Shown one piece after another: positions 1 to 12,708 of a stretch of 64,000 bases of DNA. The stretch is from Gentiana macrophylla (taxonomy: Eukaryota > Streptophyta > Magnoliopsida > Gentianales > Gentianaceae). The notes under the pieces are model-generated. The model saw only the letters and a program-made list of their open reading frames with translations, made no database searches and was not told where the DNA came from. Positions within the stretch are counted from its first letter, which is position 1. Each line of letters begins with the position of its first letter. The stretch is from contig CM047810.1 of assembly GCA_026214975.1 (NCBI GenBank), positions 35,637,318 through 35,701,317 on the forward strand. The letters run 5' to 3'. The translations under genes were made by a program, and so were the position numbers.

Positions 1-624
1 AGCACCTGCACCTGTAGACATAAAACTGGACACACCACCAGAAGCCGTGGAGAATCTAGGATAAGATTTTTGGGGGATGTAGATAGGTACAGCAGGCACC
101 CAAGATAGCAAGGAATACGGATCATGCTGACAAGAATCAAGATCATCAGAAATCTGAGCAGCATGGTAAAGAGTTCTAAAAAAATCATGTGGACCACGCA
201 AACCAACGCGCAAATCGTCAGCCCACTGACGGGCTCTCTCTAAACCTATGGTGAGGTTTGCATCATGAGCCACCTGACCGCCCCGAAGGAAGGCCAGCTC
301 GACTCAAGAAAGTCCAGGCGAGCTGCAAGGTAGGGTCATGGACAAGAGTCATGCCAGACGAAGGAAAGCTAGAAGAACTGGGCATTGGTGCACTTCGGGG
401 AGGCAAGTTTCAGGATGGTGCAGAAGTGTCAAAAGCAAGACAGCCAGCAAGGAGCTCGGGAAGGTGAGGGCCCATCATGGGTGCAGTGGGTGGAATGAGC
501 CCATCACCTGGGAGACTACGAACCCCATCTTGCTCACACATAGCGGATGTAAGGTTTGGAAAAGACATGTTGCCATTCTTAAAGTGATTAAAAGTGAAGT
601 CTACAACCTTCCCATAGATGAGCT
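1..624 (-). other. unrecognised coding-like fragment
   Basis: Read on the minus strand, the part below about 270 gives an open stretch of roughly 85 codons without a start, containing the motifs RARQWADDLRVGLRGPHDFF and LLSWVPAVPIYIPQKSYPRF. A second minus-strand stretch at about 300-575 contains GDGLIPPTAPMMGPHLPELL. The codon-like composition suggests an exon or an old transposon gag, but I recognise no family. The S1 LTR begins at 625 and cuts it. No target duplication could be confirmed. Confidence 0.3.
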
Positions 625-2302
625 TGTTGGTCCCTTGAAAAGGCTTTGGTTAAGTTTAGAGGGGGGTGAATAAACTTAACACTTAAAACTTTTGGAGTTA
701 ACAAATTCTGCAACTTCAAAGATCACGATACTTTCAAGAGTCTGCTTGAGACTTCAGAGCTCGGCCGATAAAAAGAGTTCACCGATAGTTCACTTTGCTC
801 AATTTGTGCAAATGGAATTATATCAAAGTTAAGCCTTAATACTTGTTGTTAAATATGATACTAAGTATTAGATACTCAGTAGTTCAAGTGTGTGATTTCA
901 GTTGCTAGATTCAATAGGTTGATGTGTGTAATAAACTAAGTGCAGAGTATAAATGCTGAAAGTAAATAGCCATATTTTATAGTGGTTCCAGTGGTGTAAT
1001 CCTCGCTACCCACTCTTCTCCTGTGATGTTGAGGAAATTCACTGAGATCTTTGATATAGCTTTTACAAAGATTCCTAAGGTTGCTTGTCCTTCACCAATA
1101 ACTATGGCTTCACAAACCGAAAACTGGGAATGTAGGATTGTTGCCTCTTAGTCTTCCACACTGTCCTTGAAGGGTAGGATTGCCTCTTCACCACTTCCAC
1201 CACAAACAACAGCCTTTCACACTCCAACAGTGCTTTCACTGCCTTCAAGAGGTTCTTTATGAAATAAAGATTGAATCAAGTAAATGATTCAATTGCAAAG
1301 AGCTTGATTAGATGATGTAATCAAGCTTGCGCCTTCAAGTGTGTAGTCTTGATGCAAATTTGAATACGTAATGCACTTGAAGAAATTTACTAGATCAAGA
1401 GCTTTGTGCTCAAAGAAGTTCAAGGGTGTTTTTCACCAAGATTATCACTTAAAGTTTATCCCAATTTTCATCATCTTTTTCTCGAGTTGAAAGTCTTCTA
1501 TTTATAGGCAAGAATGCATGTGACTTGTATTTGAATTTCAAATGTAACTGCCTTTGTTTTTGTCCCATCCGATTTGCATTCTCATCACTATTCATAGGAC
1601 TCGACACCGCCGTAATTCCTTTTGACAAGCAGGCAATCATCCACCCTTTGACTTGTGTCCATTGGATAAAGTCCTAATCATCCTAACGTTCTTTATCTCT
1701 AACCACCGATTTGTTTGATCAAATCGAGGTAGTTGGCTGTCCTTATCCATGTAATCTTCCAAAATAATCTTGAATTAATCGAGGTATATATCAAAGAAAG
1801 TTCATCGGTCACACTAATCATCATATCATCATATTTCTGTATATAAAATATGATGCAATGATTTCTTTTATCTAACTTTTAATTGTGAAGTTAGATTACA
1901 CCATTTTAATTATAACTAAGTTCCAAACATCATCCAACTTATGGAACTTAGACCTTCTATTATAAGGTATATGTAATCGCTTTAGGTCATCACAGACTTG
2001 CCTAAATTCTCGATTCCATATCCTTGACTTTAAATACTAAGTTTGATCCCTTAGCCTTCATTTATCGAGTTTGAACCTCACCTTCAAAAGAGGTTCAAGA
2101 CTAGTCTACATCGACCTATCTACCCTATCGACCTAGACCACCACGATACAAGTCACCGACCATTACAAAGGCTTGTTTGATCAAACCTATTTATGAATCA
2201 AACTCTAATAAACCTATACATTTGATCTAGACATCTTTTGCCTTTGCACTATAACAATGCCTAGTATGGCACTCATCATCAAAACAAAAAATAAGTCCAA
2301 CA
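625..2302 (-). repeat. S1 3-prime LTR
   Basis: A 1,678-bp direct repeat of 12709-14397, in the same orientation. On the minus strand it begins TGTTGGACTT directly after the polypurine tract and ends GGACCAACA. It differs from its partner by many short indels between long identical tracts. Confidence 0.9.
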
Positions 2303-2318
2303 ATTTCCCCTTTTGGTG
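2303..2318 (-). other. S1 polypurine tract
   Basis: The minus strand reads CACCAAAAGGGGAAAT immediately before the LTR start TGTTGG, the expected place and composition of the primer for plus-strand synthesis. The same tract recurs at 14398 and, in related form, at 59938. Confidence 0.8.
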
Positions 2319-2499
2319 ATGATGCCACTACCCTCACCTAATCAAAGAAAGCAAAAGATAAAAACAAAAACAGAACAAATTCAACAATTCTCATTATAAT
2401 CATTGTTCGCTTATTACAAACTAGATGCAAAGAAAGATAAAGAATGATAAGTAGTCGATCTATTGTCTCTTCTCTCTTTCTTGTCTAGCCTTCTCACTT

Positions 2500-5400
2500 T
2501 GTTCTTGATAGGCTCGATTTGTTCTATCATATCCTCATCCATTCATTTTCAATCGTTGTAAAATCAATGTAGGGATTAACTTGCTTCCACCAGCCCAAGC
2601 TTCAGAAGGATAAGGTTTATCCGATTCACTCAAACCAAACTTCATATACAGCTTCTTTAAACTCTTCAAGTGAATCCTTTGCTTTTGTGATAGGCAAGTT
2701 CCTATCACCTCTCGCCACTTCTTCCACTTCTTCCACCTCTGCTTGCCCTTAAGGCTTTAACCCTTGCTTCCCAAAATTTCAATCCCAAGAAAGAGTTAAG
2801 ACCTTCATGAAACCCCATGTCATGATAAGGTCTCCTCCTCGTTGTAATACTATTTCTTGTACCGCCTAAGAAGATCATCAAGAAGTTGAACTCGCCAGTG
2901 CAAAGTTGTGCTCAAAGCATTGGTTTCATCACCCATCTCTTCTCGGCAAAGAGTCTTGCAGCCTCCTTTGTCGCAAACCGATTGGCCCTCTTCCCCTTAG
3001 TGACATCATCAACAAAACGGGATATAAGGCCATGAATACCTCCCGTGATACTATCACTCTATTCAATTGACCTTCCATAGTTCCAGCTTCTAGTATCAAT
3101 GGCAAGTGATCCTGGATTGCAATGTCTCCTCCACTGCTGATCCTTTCAAGAAGTTTGGGATCGTGCAAAGCAGTTGTTGTGCAAAGAAAGAGCTCGTGAG
3201 GTTCAGTGTAGCAAAGAAGTTTGTCAAGTTTCGATGGATGGAAAGAAGTTGGTCTTTCGTAAACTTATCTTTCAAAGTATTCCCTTGCTTGATTCCTCTT
3301 ACATCTAGCATCATATCATTGACAAAGATTTTGAGTGGATGCAAAATTTGAAGCAATCAGACGTTAGATTGTCTGCTTTCATTTACCATCTTCATCGCTT
3401 CTTCAAATCTCTCGTTTGCTCGTCCAGCTTGAGTTCTTAATCATTGCATATCATTTCTCGATAGCTTCTAACTCATTGAAAACTTCAACTGCACTCCACC
3501 GGTCATTCTACTATCGCAGAGTCCATCAAGAGTTCTTCAACTCTATATTGTGCTCATTGTCTCGCCGATGACCATTGCCTTACTCATATCTCTCCCAAGA
3601 GGGGAGGTCCTTCTCAACCATAGCACCAAGAATATCTTCCATGACTGATCTTGTGTGTGTTCTTCAAAGCAGCCTTCTTCTTCTCCAAAAATTTGAAACT
3701 CTTCATCATCAGAGTCATAGTCCAAAGAATCGCTCTTCTTGATTAACAACAAAGCAATTTGGCCGACTATCCTTCCATACAAAGGGGCCTTGGCCTCAAA
3801 GCAGTTCCACTACAAAGAGCCTCTTCAACAACAAGGGTTTCCTCCAAACCCAAATCAGTTCCAACCTTTGTCCAGTGTCGCTTGAGACTCAAAGCACTGC
3901 ACTCTCCTGCTCCAACTCAGTGTGCAGTGTTGCTTGTGTCCCAAAGAACTGCACTCTCCTCTTCAACTCTCTCGTGGATTGAATGTAGCCTCATTATCCA
4001 CTTGAAACCTTCAAAGATGACCAATCTTGGTCGTAATCATGGCGCTTTGGTAAGAATGCCTTCAAAGTCAAATCCATCTTGATATTCAATAGATTCTTCG
4101 AACCGCACTTGGTTCACTAAAATCAAGGCCTTTTCTACATCCAAATCCTCATTCTGCTCAAATTTTCAATTGTGCAAGAGGGCTCTACAACATGGAATGT
4201 ACTTGGTTCATCACCAGCCTACCAAAGACTCGTAGTAATACCTTCATTGATCAAAGCCTCCAGATCATCCATGGTGAGATCCTCAGAGATCCTCATCCAT
4301 CTCTCCAAATTGGCTGCCCTCAAAGCAGACTTACCAAGATCGTAGATCACAGTGTGTTGTTCTATGATTACCAGCAGTCCCACCGGGTTTGTCCCGGTCC
4401 GTAGGGGAAATCTCCTCTAGAGTCCGATGATGAGGAAGAATCATCATCTCCATCTCTTGATCCCTAAACTTGATACCTTCTTCCTTCTCTGTTGCTCATC
4501 AAACAGTCCATCAATCTTGATTGCAAAGCAGCTTGTATCAATCGATCCAAAGCAGGTTCTCCACTCCCGCTTTTTCAAAAGCCCATTCTTCAATATCTCG
4601 TCATAGTTCAAAGAAATGGCTTTTGTCTCTTGTAGAAACCAAACTTCCATCAAAATAGTCGCAATCAAAGTTTGGGATCTACATACTCTCTCTTTCTTCT
4701 TTCTTTGTTTCACATGCCTTTCAAATGGCATAAAGGATCTCCTGGGAGCATCTTCAGCACCTTGTTGACCTCCAAAGGTTCCAACAAGTAAGTTCATGGT
4801 TTCTTCAACAGATGTTTGAAAGTCAAGAGTTGTTGCCGAGATTGTACATTTGTGCCTACTACTTCCATCTCAGCACTCACACTTGGTTCCCCTCGACTTA
4901 CATCATCATCGCCAGGGTCAGCAGCAGATCGCTTCTTCCCCCGAGTTCTTGCCACACTTGCAGGTCTTCTTCAACCAAGTCTTCAATTATCTCTTCAACT
5001 ACCACAAAGAGTTTAGTTTCAAAGTGGTTTGTCAGGGTTCTTCAAGAGATACTACAAAGAGCTCAGTGGTCGAGATCAGATATCTTCAACAGATAGCTCA
5101 ACAAAGAACTTGTCTAGCATCAGTAGATTTGACACCCTCTTCAGGTGAGGAGTCGTAATCACTACAGCGTGAATGATAGTTAAGGGCTCACCAACAAATT
5201 TCTTCTTCCTCTTCTCATCGATGCCTCTTCTTGGGCTCTCTCGTGCCTCCAAATTTTTCATTTTTTCTTTTGCCATGCTTTTTCTTTTGGCAATCTCCTT
5301 CATTCTTCCGAGAGGGTTCATCATCATCTTTCCAACCACAGATTTTCTCTTTCTACTAGCTTCCTCCTGTTGTTCCTCAAAATTTCAACAACAGCTTCTT

Positions 5401-6409
5401 CTTCTGCAAAGAATAAAGCAGGTCAATAACCTCCATCGAACCCCTCAAAGCAGACTCAAGCAGCTTGTGATGTTTGTTTCCTTGTCTTCTTTAAAGGCTT
5501 TAATACCTCAGTTATTTTCTTTGTAGCTCCACTCTTTCTTTTCAAATAGCTTTTCTTGGGTGCAAGAGTTTGATAGATATCTTCTTAGTTTGCTCAACCC
5601 GCCACCACCAAAGATCACCATCATCTCCATCATTATCATCACCAAAGCCTCTCCAAAGAACCTCTTCATCATCATCTAGACCAGAATAGCATAATCAATT
5701 TCCTTCTTGTATCTAGACTCGATTTATCTTCTCGATTCAAGATCGAACTTCCAAATGATTCAAAGAGGTCCAAATCATCAATCCTAAGGGTAAGGCCTTT
5801 GATTTCCTTTTCCTACTTTCTCCTCCTTGGCTACTTTCTTCATATAATGAATGAAATAACCAAATTTCAATCAAACTTCATGCTCCTCGCAGATGATTAT
5901 CATCGCCCTATCTTGGGTCCTCGATAGAGTATCCATACTTCCAACTAGTCCAAGTATGTTCTTTGCAATGAGCTTGCTCAAAGAGATCGCACTCATTTCC
6001 AATATGTCTCATAGCTGATGCCTGGTACGGATTTGGTGGTCGATTTGTTTTAATCTGATCAACAAACGCCAATTTGTCCAATCCCATTGCTTCAGTGATT
6101 GACCGAACCATCCACCACTTCTTCAAATCCAAACACTTCCTCAAGAGACTGTAGGAGATTACAAGCTCCTCAAAGATTCACAGTTAACTTGAATGCTTCA
6201 GTTCCTTCTTCCACAACCATATTCTTCCATAAATCAATAACATTGGTGTATGAGATTGTTTCTAATCTGATATTGAGTTTGTTCTCCAAGCCGGCAAACC
6301 TCCTTATTCTTCGACCTATATTAATAGCCAACTCGCTTGGTTTGCATCAACAACATAGCTTCTAACACTTTGGCTTGATTCGATTTGAACTTCAATCCTT
6401 TCCGCCATT
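2500..6409 (-). pseudogene. S1 env-like 3-prime ORF, broken
   Basis: The region between the end of pol and the 3-prime LTR carries remnants of one long minus-strand ORF. It begins near 6409 with MAERIEVQIESSQSVRSY. It includes a piece with MRKCLDLKKWWMVRSITEAM (from 6144) and a lysine-rich piece at 5339-5076, and ends with a segment homologous to the tandem copy at 14589-15020. Sireviruses commonly carry an env-like ORF here; its function is unproven. Frameshifts and stops occur throughout, so no intact product is possible as sequenced. Plus-strand ORFs across 3100-5500 are shadows. Placement and the lysine-rich, coiled-coil character support the call; no fusion peptide or convincing membrane anchor was seen. 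Confidence 0.6.
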
Positions 6410-7071
6410 GAAATAAGAAAAGATGAAGAAGAATTGCTCTCAAATCTGTGTTCACACAATGTAGGATTTGCAGAGATAAAGCAGAAATTGCAAGTAGAGA
6501 ACTCACTGTAATAAATTATTATATAGACAAAGGTAGTTGAAACTGCCATTGCACGCATATTGAGGTAACCACGATTAAATTGGATAAGTTCTGCCTTGAA
6601 AACGTGGCCCATTACTCCTCCATAACGCTTTGTAACCGCATGGATGGTTTAACTATGGTAATAAAGGATAGAATAAATATCCCGCCAAACCGCTTTTGAC
6701 TTCAATAACTTTGACCGAGTAACGCTCCATTCAAAGCAGGTAGTCCTCAAGCAGGTGGGTGGGCTCTCAAGAATCATCGATAAATAGCTTCAAAGAACCG
6801 CCGACATATGTACTCACCGATCCTTGTTTTCTTTTGTTTTGTTCAATTGATAATACCAGATGAAGTTTAATACCAATGACCGATCCACAAGTGAGCTCAC
6901 CCAACATGACAAAGACCAAATCCTTGGCAAACCTCATTTGCTCAATTGTCCAAACATAAGTACATGAAATTTTTGATACCAATGACTAATCTCGCTAAGT
7001 GAGCTCACCCAACATAGCAAAGACTAATCCTCTTGGTGAATTCCAAAGACATTGTTGAATATCACCAACCT

Positions 7072-10000
7072 TTATGATTCCAAGTTCAAATTTAATTTGG
7101 CAAATCTTTCACTATCAAGTGGTTTAGTGAAAATATCAGCAAGTTGATCTTTAGTAGGGATGTATAGAACCACCACATCTTTCTTCTCAACATGATCCCT
7201 TATAAAATGATGTCTCACATCAATGTGCTTGGTTCTTGAGTGCAAAATAGGATTTTCTGTGCTTGCAATTGCACTTGTGTTGTCACACATAATTGGAATT
7301 TCCTTTTCTTCAATTCCATAATCCCTTAATTGTTGTCTTAGCCATAGTACTTGTGCACAAAGAACTTCCAAAGAAGAATGTATTCACTTTCAAAGAAGTG
7401 GAAGTTGATATAGAATTGCTTTTGCTAAACCAGAAACCAATCTATTTCCCATTAACTCGATTGTGTTCCCGAGGTGCTTTTTCTATCAATCTTGCAACCA
7501 AAGATAATCGTAACTGAGTAGGATATCACTTTGAAGCTTCCTTCCTTGGAATACCATATCCCTACTCCCAAAGTCTCTTTTAGATATTTGAGAATTCTCT
7601 TGATCGCACTCTAAATGACTTTCTTTAGGTTTAGATTGAAATCTTGCACAAACACCTACAAAGAAAGGATATATCAGTCCAGTCTGGCAAGCGCTAGGTA
7701 AAGCAGATCGCCTATCATCCTTCAGATAAGGTCCGATCAACATCTTTGCCTTCTTTATCTTCATCCAATCTGATGTTTGTACTCATAGAGTTGAATTCTT
7801 AGTGTCGTTTTCCATACCAAACTTCTTCAAAGAACTCCTTGGTATACTTGGTTTGATGAATGAAGATTCCATCTTTCATCTCGCTTAACTTGCAATCCCA
7901 AAAAGTAGTTCATTTCTCCCATCATACTCATTTGGAATTTACTTTTCATTAGATTTGCAAACTTTTCACAAAGTAAATCATTTTCGTAACCAAAAATTAT
8001 GTCATCCACATAAATTTGTACCAAAGAGGTGTCGCCCCTTCACCGATTCTCGAAAAGTGTCTTGTCAATGGTGCCTTTTGTAAAACCATTGTCCATCAAG
8101 AATTGAGATAGGTCTCATACCATGCTCTTGGTGCTTGTTTCAATCCATAAAGTGCTTTGTTGAGTCTATACACTTTATCTTCTTGATCTTTAACTTCAAA
8201 TCCAGAGGTTGTCGAACATACACTTCCTCCTCTAGAATGCCATTCAAAATGCACTATTGACATCCATTTGATATACTTTGAAGTTCTTATATGCAGATGT
8301 GCCAAGAATAACTGATAGCTTCCAATCTTGCAACAGTGCATAAGTTTCATCAAAATCTATTCCTTCGCTTGAGAATAGCCTTTGCAACTAGTCCGCCTTA
8401 TTCCTCACAATGGTACCAGATTCATCAAGTTTATTTCTCAGATACCCATTTAGTACCAATGATATTTGCATAACTTGGCCTTTCAACTAGTGTCCAAACT
8501 TGATTTCTATGAAATTCATTCAGCTTCCTCTTGCATAGCTATTATCCAATTGATCTCAAATAGCTTCTTCAACAACTTTTGGTTCCATTTGTGATAGAAA
8601 GCAAGTAAACATAGCTTCCAGCTTGTCTTCTAGTTCTCACACCTTGTCAGTACATTGCCAATAACTTGTTCAAAGCAGGTGATTCCTTAACCATTGTGGA
8701 TTTTGGTTATTTTGATTATCGTGAACATCATCCTCGGTAGGTCTCATTGTAGCTTCTTCTACTACAGGGGTTCAAAGCAGATCCTTGAACTGCTTCAGCT
8801 TGTTGCATCAAGAAATTACCAAAGCAGGTGTGTCAAGCAGGCGTGATCGTAAAACTTTTAAGTCATTGAATCTTTCCAAAACTTCAACACAACTGGATCG
8901 CTGACTTGTTGATTCTCAAAGAGTTCACAAACTTCATCTTCCATACCAAGAAACTTAGGTTCATCAAACACAACATGGATTGTTTCTTCATGTTTCAATG
9001 ACCTCTTGTTCAAGACTCAATGCTCACTGATCAAGAGTATCCCAAGAAAATCCCTTCATCCTGATTTTGGTTGGAAAGTTTTCAAATGTACCTTATGATT
9101 TAGAATAAAACATTTGCTTCCAAATGGATGGAAATAGGATATGTTAGGTTTCCTTCCATTCCAAACCTCATAAGGTGTCTTCAAGCAGCCTTCTTGTTTA
9201 TCGATGTTCTGCTTTTGTGTATAGCATGTCAGATTGATCGCTTTCAAATTTCAATATCTTTCGTGTAGCAATGCTTCACAAATCATTGTTCTTCCCGCTC
9301 TTTTTAGAGTTCTGCTTTCTTCTTTCAAAGAACCCCATTTTGCCGAGGTGGTGTACCAAAGAAAGAAGAAGTTGATGTAGTACACCATTCTGCTCTCATG
9401 TTCTTCTCTTATGACTTTGTTGAGAAATTCAATACTCGATCCGATCTTATCTTTATTATCATTAAACTTTTCTCATTTTGTAATCTCTTCAAAAGATTAG
9501 GCATGCTTTGAAGTGTTTCACTTTTCTTGTTCATAAATATCACCCAAGTGTATCTAGAGTAATCATCCACAACCACTAAGGTGTACTTCTTTCCTGTTAC
9601 ACTTGTTGGAGTTATTGGTCCAAAAGATCCATATGCATCACCCCAACACTCTATTAGTTGATTGTTTGGTCTTTGATTTGAAACTTGACTTTATCTCTGC
9701 TTACCTTGGCCGACATGCATCACATATAGCATCCTTCTTGAATGTGATCTCGTGTAAACCAATCACTAGCTTCTTCTTCACCAACCGATTAATATCATCA
9801 AAGTTTAAGTGATTCAACTTCTTGTGCCATAACCAATTGAGTTCGATTTGGTATGCACTATCAAAGGTGTTTCGAACTCAATTGACCAATCCACAACATA
9901 CATGTTCTGTTGTCTTCTACCAAAGAAGTACAACTTGATCACCTCTTTCACTAATGACAACACAGCTTGTTTTTGTCAAAAGTGACCTTGTAACCCTTGT

Positions 10001-11470
10001 CACGTAATTGTCCAAAGGCTCAAGAAGTTGTAGTCCAAATTCCTTCCACATATGCAACATTCTTGATTGTAAGTCCATTCCTCACAAGTGTGCCATATCC
10101 TCTTGTATATCCAGTGTATTCTTGTTGCCATTCACCCTTGTTCTTTTGCCAAAAGTTTGTCAAACCCGAGCATCATTTCTTTATCGCTCCACACCGAAAG
10201 TTACCTCCAAAGTCAAAAGAATGGAACCATAGGCTCGCTTATTCTTTGTCATATGTCCGAACATCCACCGCCAAAGTACTGCACACCCTACAAAACAAAG
10301 TTAATGCAATTTAGGTACCCAAACCTGCTTGGGTCCATAATGGTCAGCAGGTAAGCATGAACCTTGGCATGTCTCCATAAGGTCTTCTTCTAATGTGTCA
10401 TACTTTGGTTCATACTTTGTTCATACATGTATTCCACACATCCATAAGTTCTAACAAAGAGGTTGTGTAGAATTCACATATGTTTTCCGGCCTTTTGGTT
10501 TATATTGCTGTTTGAAGTGATTCTTAGTGTTAGAAGCATTAGCATAACCATTTGCTTGTCATCTGCTAGAAACAAACTTCAGTAGTTTGGAGTCTTGTTG
10601 AGGTCTTGTGTAAGTCCTCTCACGATCCCATTGTCTAGGTTTTACCCTAGCAAGATGGTTATACTTACTGCTTTCTAGCATTAGATGCAGAATATTCCAA
10701 TCATCATCAAGAGGAACAATCTACCTTTCCTCTCGAGATAAGTATCCCTTGAATGATTAACATTTTTGGGTTTAGGATTCTTATCCTTGGAATATTTCTG
10801 CCTCTTACCCTTCTCGTGGTCCAAATAGACTTGGTAGCAGTGTCTCTATCAAGAGGCTTAGAAGGCACAAAGCAATCCTATTTTTAGATTTACTCTTTTT
10901 ATTAGAGTCGTTGACTTCTTTGACTTCTCGATTTTGCTTCTTTGAAGCATTCTCATTGGGTTTTATCGCCTCAAAGAATCTTTATCGGGAGTTGGATCTA
11001 GTGTGTACAAACTTAGGACCACCTCGAACTAGGTTCAAGAACCTTACTGGATCCACTCTTGTTAGATTGTTGAGTTCCAAATCCAAGCCTTGTTCTATCT
11101 CCATAAGGCTTTCCTCGATTTGTATGCAAGAGGGGAACAAGATGGTTCATCAGATTCAGAGACTCGGCTGGATGATCGCCAGACTTACACCGATTCTCGC
11201 CCAACATCTTTTCCTTTACCTTTGAGAACCCTTAATTCAAATTTTCAATCTTCCAACTTCTAACTCAAGAGCTTTTTTTTTCAGCCTTCACAATCTCATA
11301 ACCGATTGTATTATCCTCGCTTGATTAAGGATGGCATCCAAAGTCTCATTGTTGTCGAATTTCTAGGATTTGAACCACAAGTTGATTCACAATCACTTCC
11401 AAAGAGGAGTATTGATAGATACAAAGGTTGTATACCTCCTCGCCATCCATATTGGCCATCAAAGCATAAT
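7072..11470 (-). pseudogene. S1 pol (protease, integrase, RT, RNase H), broken
   Basis: Minus-strand Copia polyprotein remnant. The pre-integrase zinc region is at about 9710-9835 (LWHKKLNHLNFDDINRLV, then CDAC). The integrase C-terminal half is near 9056-9247 (TPYEVWNGRKPNISYFHPFG). RT lies at about 7827-8353, with YRLNKALYGLKQAPRAWYE and the catalytic IYVDDIIFG. RNase H ends at 7072 with NPILHSRTKHIDVRHHFI and QLADIFTKPL. The domain order, integrase before RT, is diagnostic of Copia. Several frame changes and stops separate the pieces. The protease active site was not read with confidence, and 10350-11200 shows no clean domain. Confidence 0.85.
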
Positions 11471-12602
11471 CCTCCATATCAAGAACTGGTCTGTGGTCAT
11501 CCGATTCATTTCCTTTTCGATTCCACTTCATACCTCGATTCATCTTCAAAGAACCATAGCCTTCTTGCCATGTCTTCTCTGTTGACTCTTGGTCTTCGTG
11601 AGAGTCCGACAATCAGTCTAAAATGTCCAGCTTCTTGCAATTGAAACAAAGATAATCGTGTTCCTTGCCTTGTTTTAACTCGTGATACCAGTTTGAAGTG
11701 CCCTGGTTTCTTGCAATGAAAGCACATATAGTCATTGTCTTTCTTTGGTTCTTTTTCCTTCTTTCAAGAGGCCTCTTTGTAAAATTTCTTGAAGTGGCCT
11801 TTCCAGCCTTCATCATCCCGATTTTCTTGCTCAAGAGGGGCAATCGCTTCTTGCATCTCATCCAAAGAGATCATCATGTCCTCCTCGATGTTTCTTCTGA
11901 TGTGAAGCAGCCAATGCAAAGGGGTCTTTGGCTCTTCTTTTTCATCTCAGCACAAGCTTTTGCTAAATTCATAAGCCTTTAGATCTCAAAACAATTTGAA
12001 GGTGTCTTCTTCATGCAACTTTCTCATTTCTTCAATTGCAATACCTTCATTTTCCAAACATCTTTTGTAGGTAGAGCTTCCAAGATTTTGGTGTTTACTT
12101 CCTCTTTTTGAATAACTTACACTTAGCAGGTAAGTTCATCCAGATTGCATTGAATCTAGACTCCATTTGCTCAATGGTTTCATTTGGCAAAGATCTTGAA
12201 CTTTTGGAACCTCTTCCTGGCTACACCGATTTTGTTCTTCTTTATTGCATCGTTGCCTTCACAGATTAGATGTATCTTGTCCCAAAGTTCCTTTGCGCTT
12301 GCAATCTTTAACCTTCATGTACATATTGCTATCCAAGGTTCTCAAATGATGTCAATAGTAATATTGTTGAGGTTTGCTCTTTTCCTATCTTCTCATTCCA
12401 TTCTCTTTTTTGTTTAGGAATGTACTCGGCTGAGTATCACCCACTCACATCGCCTTGGTAATCTCCAAAGGTCCATCGCTTAGTACATCCATCATCTCAT
12501 CATGAGTTGCAAAGAAGGTAAGCCTCGCATTCGACGCTTATACTCATCAAATCTATCTAAAGAACACATCAACATAGTTCTAGCATACTGTGTGTTATCC
12601 AT
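11471..12602 (-). pseudogene. S1 gag, broken
   Basis: The start codon is at 12602, about 90 bp after the PBS, beginning MDNTQYARTMLMCSLDRFDE. Toward the end, repeated CCHC zinc knuckles are visible between 11500 and 11860 (CFHCKKPGHF and degenerate copies CFNCKKL, LFQLQEAGHF). Multiple zinc knuckles fit a Sirevirus nucleocapsid. The frame is interrupted several times. The gag would package the element RNA into virus-like particles if intact. Confidence 0.75.
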
Positions 12603-12694
12603 GATGCAAGTCTTTGAAAATCAAGAATTTGAAAGAAAGTTTTAAAGAATTTTCACAAGCACAACAAGTAGGATTACTTCGCAATGTAAGCACC

Positions 12695-12706
12695 GCCCCG
12701 ATACCA
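12695..12706 (-). other. S1 primer-binding site
   Basis: The minus strand reads TGGTATCGGGGC two bases after the LTR end CCAACA. This matches the 3-prime end of plant initiator tRNA-Met (complement TGGTATCAGAGC) with two changes. Confidence 0.75.
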
Positions 12707-12708
12707 AT

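Noticed and set aside
620..624. GAGCT before the S1 LTR as a target duplication
   Set aside because: The other side (14398-14402) is PPT sequence of the same family and does not match; the identity with the V duplication is coincidence.
3106..5526. Several plus-strand ORFs of 80-117 codons
   Set aside because: Ser/Thr/Leu-rich antisense of the lysine- and glutamate-rich S1 env-like region; no domain.
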